64,000 nucleotides of DNA, taken from contig JAFRAC010000015.1 in the NCBI GenBank assembly GCA_017405595.1, positions 177,815 to 241,814 on the forward strand, given 5' to 3'. Below are positions 57,405-64,000 of this stretch, piece by piece. This stretch comes from Thermoguttaceae bacterium. GTDB taxonomy: Bacteria > Planctomycetota > Planctomycetia > Pirellulales > Thermoguttaceae. The notes below the pieces were generated by a model. The model had not been told where the DNA came from, did no database searches, and saw only the letters and a list, made by a program, of their open reading frames with translations. Position 1 is the stretch's first letter; every line of letters begins with the position of its first letter. Both the position numbers and the translations under genes were made by a program.

Positions 57405-58745
57405 ATGAAATTCACTTGGAAGTCCGTCCGGTATCCGGTACAGGTTTCGTTTTACGCGGGGCTTGTCCTCCTCGCGGCGGCTGTTTCCCTGACCTCGGCC
57501 GGCGCCGATACGCCCGGCATGTCCATTTTTCCGGAGAAGGCCTCCGACGCGCAGCCCGCTCCTGCGGCCGATACTCCTGCCGAAGAGGGCCTCAATCTCG
57601 ATATCGGCCGTCTCGACCGTTCGGGGCGTGCTCCCGACGGCGTTCAGGCCCAGCCGCGCGAACTTCCTCCCACCCCGCCCAATATGGGACCTCCGGCAGG
57701 CCGTCCTCAGCGTCTCGACATCAGGGTCAACGTGCCGCGGGAACGAAACCCCATCGCCGAACTGGAATCGGCTCCGCTGCTGCCTCTCCCCGAGGGGGTG
57801 ACGCTCGGCGAAAACGATGTACTCGCGAAAAGCGCTGTGACCGAAATCCCGAAAGGGGAAGGTTACGAAGCGACCGTTTCGGCCAACTCCCAGGGGAAAC
57901 TGATCCTCCTGGGCCGCCAGAAATACGGCGAAAACGGAGAACCCCTCCTCGATGACGACGGGAATCCGGTCATGATTCCGATGCACCGGGGCATGGAAGT
58001 CAAGGAAGGGGAAATCCTCGGCGTTCAGTATAACCAGGCCGCGCACGCCCGGCGTACCGCCGCCGAACGGGAACTCGAAGTCGCCAAAAAGGAAGCCGGC
58101 AAACAGCTCGAAGTCGAAGTCGCCGAAGCCAGCAAGAATGTCGCGCTGATGGAATACAAGCGCGCGGTCAATTCGAACAAGCGGGTCCCGAACTCCATTT
58201 CGGAAGATGAGATCTGGCAGAAGCGGTTCGAGTGGTACCGCGGGCAAAAGTCGGAAGACAAGGCGAGGTATGACCTCGAAATCGCCGCCCTCGCCGTCGA
58301 TGTCAAGGAAGCCGCGATTGCGGTCGCCGATGCCGACCTGGAAGAGCGTCTCATTCGTTCACCCCTCAGCGGACAGGTTGACGACATTTTCAAGAACAAG
58401 GGGGAATGGCTCCGCGAAGGGGATAACGTTCTTCATGTGCTCCGTCTCGATAAAATCAATATCACCGCCGATTTCGACAGCGAGGTGGTGACCCCCTCAA
58501 TGATTCAGGGAAAAGCCGTAACGGTCTACGTCACCAAAGCCGGTCTCGATGAACCCCAAAAGCTCGAAGGGGTGATCACCTATGCCCGTCCGGTCCTGAT
58601 GATGAACCGCTTTGTGGCCTACGCCGAGGTCAAAAACACGCATATCGACGGCGGCTGGGTCCTCCTTCCGGGGATGCGCGTCAATCTGATCGTACACAAA
58701 GACAAAGACGCCGATCCGGCGGAATTCGCTGAAAAACAAGAGTAA
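57405..58745 (+). CDS. Second HlyD-type periplasmic adaptor
   Basis: A GAGGAG site supports ATG 57405 and 446 residues, rather than an ATG at 57315. A signal or anchor helix (VQVSFYAGLVLLAAAVSL) leads into a Pro/Ala-rich linker of about 100 residues. The adaptor core follows: YEATVSANSQGKLILLGRQKYGENGEPLL, then HRGMEVKEGEILGVQYNQAAHARRTAAERELEVAKKEAGKQ (coiled coil), LEERLIRSPLSGQVDDIFKNKGEWLREGDNVLHVLRLDKINITADFD and a C-terminal barrel. The pair of lipoyl-like half motifs flanking the coiled coil is typical of the family. It stands between the GAF-HlyD and M50 genes and is probably part of the same envelope complex. Confidence 0.85.
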   Translation: MKFTWKSVRYPVQVSFYAGLVLLAAAVSLTSAGADTPGMSIFPEKASDAQPAPAADTPAEEGLNLDIGRLDRSGRAPDGVQAQPRELPPTPPNMGPPAGRPQRLDIRVNVPRERNPIAELESAPLLPLPEGVTLGENDVLAKSAVTEIPKGEGYEATVSANSQGKLILLGRQKYGENGEPLLDDDGNPVMIPMHRGMEVKEGEILGVQYNQAAHARRTAAERELEVAKKEAGKQLEVEVAEASKNVALMEYKRAVNSNKRVPNSISEDEIWQKRFEWYRGQKSEDKARYDLEIAALAVDVKEAAIAVADADLEERLIRSPLSGQVDDIFKNKGEWLREGDNVLHVLRLDKINITADFDSEVVTPSMIQGKAVTVYVTKAGLDEPQKLEGVITYARPVLMMNRFVAYAEVKNTHIDGGWVLLPGMRVNLIVHKDKDADPAEFAEKQE

Positions 58746-58784
58746 ACTTTCGCGGAACAGAACGCGTAAGGTTCCGGATATTTT

Positions 58785-61055
58785 ATGGTAACATTAGCTG
58801 ACAGCTTGGTCTCCAGTTCTGAGCGGATACTCAGTTTTTACGCCCGCGCCGATCTGACCGCCAAGAAAGAGCAATATCTCGGCCGATCTTACTGGATCGT
58901 CAAAGATCCGATTGGACTGAAATATTTCCGGTTTCAGGACGAAGAGTATTACATCCTGAACCAGTTAGACGGCACGCGCAGTCTCGACAACATCAAGGAC
59001 AATTTCGAGGCGGAATTCCCCCCGCAGAAGATTACCCTCGACGAACTGCAGAGTTTCATCGGTCAGCTTCACCAGAGCAACCTGATTGTCGCCGGTGTTC
59101 CGAATCAGGGGCACGAGCTTTTAAAGCGGAGAAACAAACGCCGCCGTCAGGAGATCATTCAGGCGTGTTCGAACATCCTCTGCATCCGCTTTAAAGGTTT
59201 CGACCCGAACAAGATTTTGGACGCGATGCTTCCCTGGGTACGGTGGTGTTTCCATCCCGTAACCCTCTTCTTCTGTTTCGTGATCATGTTCAGCGCCCTG
59301 TCGCTGGTGATTATGGAGTTCGACACTTTCCGCGCGAAACTGCCGAACTTTCACCAGTTTTTCGGGCTGAAGAACATCTTTCTCCTCACGATCACCCTCG
59401 GCGTGACGAAAGTGATCCACGAGTTCGGGCACGGGCTTTCGTGCAAATATTTCGGCGGGGAATGCCACGAGATCGGGATCATGATTCTGGTTCTCACGCC
59501 CTGTTTGTACTGCAATGTCTCGGACTCATGGATGCTCCCGAACAAGTGGCACCGCGCGGCAATCGGCCTGGCGGGAATGTTCGTCGAGTGCGTCCTCGCC
59601 TCTTTCGCCACCTTTATCTGGTGGCATACCAACGAGGGGCTGGTTCATTATCTCGCGCTGAACGTCATGTTCATCTCGTCGGTTTCGACGATCATCTTCA
59701 ATATCAATCCGCTCCTGCGTTACGACGGTTACTACATTCTGTCAGACATTTTGGAGATCCCGAACCTGCGTCAGAAAGCGACGCAGATCCTCGCGTCCAA
59801 ATCGTCGCATTGGTTTCTCGGTATGGAAGAGCAAGAGAACCCGTTCCTGCCGCAGCGAAACCAGTTCCTCTTTGCGCTTTACACCATCGGCGCGGTCATG
59901 TACCGCTGGGTCGTGATGGCGTCAATTCTTTTCTTCGTCTACAAGTTTTTCGATTCCTACGGCTTAAAAATTATCGGGCAGATGATCGGGGCGATGTCCC
60001 TTTTCGGCCTGGTCGGCATGCCGCTCTGGAAAATCGGAAAGTTTTTCTGGGTTCCGGGAAGGATCTACCGCGTGAAAAAACTGAACTTTTACCTTTCGCT
60101 GACGGGTCTGGCGCTGATCATCGCCTTCCTCGTATTCGTGCCGTTCCCTTACTCGGTTTACGCGCCCTGCGTAGTTGACCTGAGGAGCGAAGATACCCTC
60201 GCCGGAAACGTCCTCGTTCCGAAAACGGGGGGCGAACTTGTTTCGGTGGATGTTAAAGAGGGGCAGTTCGTACATCAGGGGGACAAACTCGGCGAGCTGC
60301 GCAATCCGCTCCTCGAACAGGATTTAATCCGTCTGCGGGGGGAATACCGGGAAACTCAGATGCAGTACGAGACTTACGCGAACCTCATTGAAGACGAACG
60401 CGCCGCCTCGCAGCGTCAGGAACTCTCGGAACGGATGAAAGCTCTGTCGATGATGATCGCCGCCCGCGAAAAGGAATGGAACCAGCTCACGCTGACCGCG
60501 CCTGTTGACGGCGTGGTGGTCTCCCCCGAATGGCGGCTCGAACAGCCGGTCACCGGCGATGCGTTTTCGGCGAACCTGCCTCTCTGGCACGGCACGCCTC
60601 TCCGACCCGAAAACAAGGGCGTCTTTTTAGAGCCGGGAACTCACTTCTGCTCGATCGGCGACCCGAAAAAACTCGAAGCGGTTCTGGTTGTCGACCAGTC
60701 GAAAATCAACTTCATCCAGAAAGACCAGTCGGTTAAAATCAAACTTGAAGAATTGCCGGGCAGAACGCTCAACAGTTCGATTCAGCAGACTGTCGATATT
60801 GAACACCACAAGATGGAAAGCGTGCCGATCCAACTCTCGACCAAAGGGGGAGGCGCAGTTCCGACCACTTCCGAAGCGGGGGGGCTCGAAGTGCCGCAAT
60901 CCCCTTCGTTCCGTGTCCGGGTCGACCTGGAGAACGACGACGAAATGATCAAAGTCGGAATGACAGGAAAGGCCAAGGTCAAGGTCATTCCGCAAACGCT
61001 CGTTCAGCGGTTTATCCGACTGGTTCTGGACGTTTTCAACTTCAAACTCAACTGA
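58785..61055 (+). CDS. PqqD-like / M50 metallopeptidase / HlyD fusion membrane protein
   Basis: The 756-residue protein begins with a PqqD-like region (about 25-105: YWIVKDPIGLKYFRFQDEEYYILNQLDGTRS). A polytopic M50 (site-2-protease-like) core carries HEFGH at 212-216 in VIHEFGHGLSCKYFGG and the third metal ligand in NINPLLRYDGYY near 313. After further helices, a C-terminal HlyD-type adaptor begins near residue 465 (VVDLRSEDTLAGNVLVPKTGGELVSVDVKEGQFVHQGDKLGELR). This architecture matches putative peptide zinc-metalloprotease transport proteins. PqqD-like regions usually bind peptides. With the two adaptors upstream it probably processes or exports a peptide or protein across the envelope. 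Confidence 0.88.
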   Translation: MVTLADSLVSSSERILSFYARADLTAKKEQYLGRSYWIVKDPIGLKYFRFQDEEYYILNQLDGTRSLDNIKDNFEAEFPPQKITLDELQSFIGQLHQSNLIVAGVPNQGHELLKRRNKRRRQEIIQACSNILCIRFKGFDPNKILDAMLPWVRWCFHPVTLFFCFVIMFSALSLVIMEFDTFRAKLPNFHQFFGLKNIFLLTITLGVTKVIHEFGHGLSCKYFGGECHEIGIMILVLTPCLYCNVSDSWMLPNKWHRAAIGLAGMFVECVLASFATFIWWHTNEGLVHYLALNVMFISSVSTIIFNINPLLRYDGYYILSDILEIPNLRQKATQILASKSSHWFLGMEEQENPFLPQRNQFLFALYTIGAVMYRWVVMASILFFVYKFFDSYGLKIIGQMIGAMSLFGLVGMPLWKIGKFFWVPGRIYRVKKLNFYLSLTGLALIIAFLVFVPFPYSVYAPCVVDLRSEDTLAGNVLVPKTGGELVSVDVKEGQFVHQGDKLGELRNPLLEQDLIRLRGEYRETQMQYETYANLIEDERAASQRQELSERMKALSMMIAAREKEWNQLTLTAPVDGVVVSPEWRLEQPVTGDAFSANLPLWHGTPLRPENKGVFLEPGTHFCSIGDPKKLEAVLVVDQSKINFIQKDQSVKIKLEELPGRTLNSSIQQTVDIEHHKMESVPIQLSTKGGGAVPTTSEAGGLEVPQSPSFRVRVDLENDDEMIKVGMTGKAKVKVIPQTLVQRFIRLVLDVFNFKLN

Positions 61056-61064
61056 TTCCCACGA

Positions 61065-61091
61065 CGCCGGAGTCCCCGCGGGGTTCCGGCG
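61065..61091 (+). terminator. GC-rich hairpin after the M50 gene
   Basis: CGCCGGAGTCCCC pairs, with one bulge, with GGGGTTCCGGCG. It lies 10 bases after the stop; no T-run follows, so termination may be inefficient. Confidence 0.5.
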
Positions 61092-61489
61092 TTCCGGCTG
61101 TTCAGAACATTTTCTCGCTTTTCTGCATATCCCATCTTTCCCATTTATCTGGACGCAAAGGGAGATGAAAACGGATGAAAACGGAATGCCGGCAAGAAAA
61201 CGGGGTGGAATTGCCGATAAGATAAAATCATCTTGAATTGGATATATTTTTCGGTAAAATTCGGTATAATTCTACCGGGGCCGGAATCGCCGGGGTGGTG
61301 CAGCAAAAGCGCTCCTCGTACAGGAAGTGGTGCCTGCCGGGATACTTTCGATTTCAAAGACCGAAAAGGCCTCTGCTTTTTCAGAAATTGAATTCAGAAT
61401 ACTGAATATACAGTTTGGATTGAACCCTCGGTAAGGGGGGATCCGGGTTTTTATTTTATTTTACTGATTACGTTAGCAGGAGATTATCG
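61092..61489 (+). promoter_or_regulatory. Promoter and leader of the surface-protein gene
   Basis: TTGAAT (61233-61238) and TAAAAT (61255-61260) have a 16-base spacer; a second TATAAT follows at 61265. A leader of about 220 bases precedes ATG 61490. It includes a GC-rich stretch (61277-61345) that may fold, but it does not match a tRNA or a riboswitch I recognise. Confidence 0.5.
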
Positions 61490-64000
61490 ATGAGAAAACT
61501 TTGTTTAGAATCGCTGGAACAACGAACTCTTCTGGCCGTTACAGGTTTTGTTGATTCTGCCGCGTTCGCCAACCCTGCGTCAACCGCCGCCGATGTGCTT
61601 GACGCCCGTATCGTCATTTCAGATGCCGTGCCGACTGTTTCTCAAGCCAGCAGCGTCGCGAGTCTCAGCGAGGTCAATCTCGGTGACGAGTTTTATGTTT
61701 CCGTTTATGTAAAGAGCACCGATTCCAACTACGGCATCCAGGGCGGTTACAGTACCCTCTACTACGATGCCGGCGGGTTCACCCCCGGTTCCTATATCGA
61801 AAGCCCTCTTTTTACCGAATCGACCTATAACGACGGCTACAATTATTCGAGCAGCGGTTACATCTCGACTTTCGGCGGGTTCCCGACCTCGATGACCGCT
61901 TCTTACGGCCAGACCCAGTGGGCGCTTGTCGGTACCTTCTCATTCACCGCTGGTGCCGTAGGTGAATACACCTTCTCGACCGGAACACCGAGGAACGCCA
62001 AGGGGAACGAGAAAGAGACCTGGGGATATGTCCGCGAAGATTTCTCCGCCAACGAAGAGTACGGTAATCCCGTTGTCTCCGTTTCCCTTTCTGTCGTCGG
62101 CGATACCCCGTCCGCCGATCCAGTGGAAGCCTGTATTTCGATAACCTCTGCGGTTCCGACCGCCACCCAGGTGGCATCTGTCGACTCGCTGACCGAAGTC
62201 GCCGAAGGCGACACCGTTTACGTTTCGGTCTATGTGAAGAGCACCGATTCCAACTACGGCATTCAGGGAGGTTACAGCACCCTCTACTACGATGCCGCCG
62301 GGTTCACGGCCGGAGAGTACACCGCAAGCGCGATCTTCTCCGAATCGACCTATAACGACGGCTACAATTATTCGAGTAGCGGTTACATCTCGACTTTCGG
62401 CGGGTTCCCGACCTCGATGACCGCTTCTTACGGCCAGACCCAGTGGGCACTTGTCGGCACCTTCTCCTTTACCGCCGATGCCGCGGGTGAATACACCTTC
62501 TCGACCGGAACGCCGAGGAACGCCAAGGGGAACGAGAAAGAGACCTGGGGATATGTCCGCGAGGACTTCTCCGCCAACGAAGAGTACGGCAATCCCGTTG
62601 CCACCGCTTCCCTTTCCGTCGTTAGCGATACACCGTCCGCCGATCCGGTGGAAGCCTGTATTTCGGTAACCTCTGCAATACCGACCGCCACCCAGGTCGA
62701 TTCCGTCGAGACACTGACCGAAGTTGCCGAAGGTGACACCGTTTACGTGTCGGTCTACGTGAAGAGTACCGATTCCAGCTACGGCATTCAGGGCGGCTAC
62801 AGCACCCTCTACTACGATGCCGCCGGGTTCACTCCCGGTTCCTACATCGAAAGCGCGATCTTTAACGAATCGACCTATAACGATGGTTACAGCTATCCGG
62901 GAGACGGCTACATCTCGACTTTCGGCGGGTTCCCGACCTCGATGACCGCCGCCTACGGCCAGACCCAGTGGGCGCTTGTCGGTACGTTCTCCTTTACCGC
63001 CGACGCTGCGGGTGAATACACCTTCTCGACCGGAACGCCGAGGAACGCCAAGGGGAACGAGAAGGAAACCTGGGGATATGTCCGTGAAGACTTCGCCGAT
63101 ACCGAAGAGTACGGCAACCCGGTCACTTCCCTCTCGATTACCGTTACCGGCGCTGCCCCGACGCCCGATATCGAAGACGTGACTCTGACCGGCTGGGCCG
63201 GCGATTACGACGGTGCAGCACATTCGATCACCGTCAGCGATCCCTACGCCTCGACCGACACGATTCTCTATTCGACCGACGGTGTGAATTACACGCTCAC
63301 CAAAAATCCCGCCTATACCGATGCGGGCACCTACACCACCTACGTCAAGGTCAGCCGCGCCGGTTACAACGACTGGACCGGTTCCGCAACCGTGGTCATC
63401 AATAAGGTTACCCCTTCCGCCGATCCGGTGGAAGCCTGTATTTCGGTGACCTCTGCGGTTCCGACCGCCACACAGGTCGATTCCGTCGAGACGCTGACCG
63501 AAATTGCCAAGGGTGATACCGTTTACGTGTCGGTCTACGTGAAGAGTACCGATTCCAACTACGGTATCCAAGGAGGTTACAGCACGCTATACTACGATGC
63601 TGCCGGATTCACCGCCGGAGAGTACATCGAAAGCGCAATCTTTAACGAATCGACCTACAACGATGGTTACAGCTATCCGGGTGACGGTTACATCTCGACC
63701 TTCGGCGGGTTCCCGACCTCGATGACCGCTTCTTACGGCCAGACCCAGTGGGCGCTTGTCGGAACCTTCTCCTTCACCGCCGACGCTGAGGGTGAATACA
63801 CCTTCTCGACCGGAACGCCGAGGAACGCCAAGGGGAACGAGAAGGTGACCTGGGGATATGTCCGCGAAGACTTCGCCCAAACCGAAGAGTACGGCAATCC
63901 GGTGACTTCCCTTTCGATTACCGTTACCGGCGCTGCCCCGACGCCCGATATCGAAGACGTAACTCTGACCGGCTGGGCCGGCGATTACGACGGCGCCGCC
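61490..64000 (+). CDS. Repetitive surface protein with LEPR-XLL-like N-terminus (partial)
   Basis: ATG 61490 follows a GCAGGAG site; the frame is open for 837 codons to the window edge. The N-terminus MRKLCLESLEQRTLLAVTG matches the planctomycete LEPR-XLL pattern (LExLExRxLLA) found at the start of very large secreted proteins. There is no ordinary hydrophobic signal peptide. The body has at least four copies of a domain of about 170 residues (DTVYVSVYVKSTDSNYGIQGGYSTLYYDAAGF to GNEKETWGYVREDF). MBG-type domains intervene after copy 3 and again at the edge (YDGAAHSITVSDPYASTDTILYSTDG). It is probably a cell-surface adhesin or matrix protein. Its position directly after the HlyD/M50 genes makes it a candidate cargo. 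Confidence 0.85.
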   Translation, partial: MRKLCLESLEQRTLLAVTGFVDSAAFANPASTAADVLDARIVISDAVPTVSQASSVASLSEVNLGDEFYVSVYVKSTDSNYGIQGGYSTLYYDAGGFTPGSYIESPLFTESTYNDGYNYSSSGYISTFGGFPTSMTASYGQTQWALVGTFSFTAGAVGEYTFSTGTPRNAKGNEKETWGYVREDFSANEEYGNPVVSVSLSVVGDTPSADPVEACISITSAVPTATQVASVDSLTEVAEGDTVYVSVYVKSTDSNYGIQGGYSTLYYDAAGFTAGEYTASAIFSESTYNDGYNYSSSGYISTFGGFPTSMTASYGQTQWALVGTFSFTADAAGEYTFSTGTPRNAKGNEKETWGYVREDFSANEEYGNPVATASLSVVSDTPSADPVEACISVTSAIPTATQVDSVETLTEVAEGDTVYVSVYVKSTDSSYGIQGGYSTLYYDAAGFTPGSYIESAIFNESTYNDGYSYPGDGYISTFGGFPTSMTAAYGQTQWALVGTFSFTADAAGEYTFSTGTPRNAKGNEKETWGYVREDFADTEEYGNPVTSLSITVTGAAPTPDIEDVTLTGWAGDYDGAAHSITVSDPYASTDTILYSTDGVNYTLTKNPAYTDAGTYTTYVKVSRAGYNDWTGSATVVINKVTPSADPVEACISVTSAVPTATQVDSVETLTEIAKGDTVYVSVYVKSTDSNYGIQGGYSTLYYDAAGFTAGEYIESAIFNESTYNDGYSYPGDGYISTFGGFPTSMTASYGQTQWALVGTFSFTADAEGEYTFSTGTPRNAKGNEKVTWGYVREDFAQTEEYGNPVTSLSITVTGAAPTPDIEDVTLTGWAGDYDGAA
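61591..63940 (+). repeat. Four long in-frame repeats of the surface protein
   Basis: Copies begin near 61591, 62108, 62636 and 63417. Copies 1 to 2 and 2 to 3 are about 520-530 bases apart. Copy 3 to 4 is about 780 because an MBG-type domain (63179-63411) lies between. Long blocks, such as GGTTCCCGACCTCGATGACC and the stretch around ACCGGAACGCCGAGGAACGC, are nearly identical among copies at the DNA level. This indicates recent duplication or gene conversion. Confidence 0.9.

Noticed and set aside
61277..61345. tRNA or riboswitch in the leader of the surface-protein gene
   Set aside because: No cloverleaf with an acceptor stem and T-arm could be drawn, and no known riboswitch core was recognised.
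61591..63940. CRISPR or satellite array
   Set aside because: The repeats are about 520 bases long, in frame, and part of a continuous coding sequence.

Overview
The window looks like a chromosomal segment from a Planctomycetota bacterium (Gram-negative, GC-rich). The evidence is family content. There are two DUF1080 (3-keto-glycoside hydrolase type) proteins, three large secreted proteins with a hydrazine-synthase-alpha-like PD40 region and paired CxxCH haem motifs, and a MoxR/DUF58/BatA operon divergent from a cyclase-repeat/DUF4159 gene. There is also a GAF-HlyD / HlyD / M50-HlyD export operon and a repetitive surface protein whose N-terminus resembles the planctomycete LEPR-XLL sorting motif. 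kdsB, lptB and a polysaccharide flippase point to an LPS-bearing outer membrane. I saw no rRNA, tRNA, CRISPR array or intact transposase.

Layout. 0-4.3 kb: end of mgtE, then an etfB-etfA-acyl-CoA dehydrogenase operon behind a good sigma70-type promoter. 4.4-8.8 kb: a GNAT gene, then a leftward mnmA-suhB-(FHA-GAF-SpoIIE phosphatase) cluster. 9-14.2 kb: a DUF1080 protein, kdsB, a zinc-ribbon protein, a SUMF1-domain protein, and a very cysteine-rich repeat protein with its own terminator. 14.3-18.3 kb: leftward flippase and a haem/PD40 protein.

18.4-28.4 kb is an island with a less GC-rich feel. It holds a glycosyltransferase and a tight leftward operon: ACP, AMP-ligase, LuxE-like acyl-protein synthetase, LuxC-like acyl reductase, KAS III, two SDR reductases, a second ACP and a GNAT-like protein. 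No luciferase genes are present. The parts suggest that a short acyl chain is activated, elongated, reduced and attached to a surface glycan or small molecule. Duplicated fragments of both flanking genes bound the island. At 28.48-28.86 kb the promoter and signal-peptide region of the left-hand haem gene is fused to the 3' end of the right-hand DUF4159 gene. This is a scar of tandem duplication plus deletion, and it puts a copied promoter upstream of the acyl operon.

29-38 kb: a membrane protein, the DUF4159 gene, moxR-DUF58-batA, and a TlpA-like protein lacking the first cysteine of its redox motif. 38.3-40.7 kb: tandem copies of a membrane-anchored exported protein. 41-48 kb: tandem copies of a 1119-residue fusion of a GH29-like glycosidase domain with PD40 and dihaem regions. 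48-53.7 kb: a GNAT, a DUF1080-DUF1080-PHP fusion, gnd and an SDR dehydrogenase. 53.8-64 kb: lptB with unusual tails, the three-gene HlyD/M50 export operon, and the start of the repetitive surface protein, which runs off the window and is a plausible cargo of that operon.

Several genes have near-consensus promoters (TTGACA or similar, 16-17 bp, TANNNT), which helped choose translation starts. All functional statements rest on reading motifs by eye; no database search was run.
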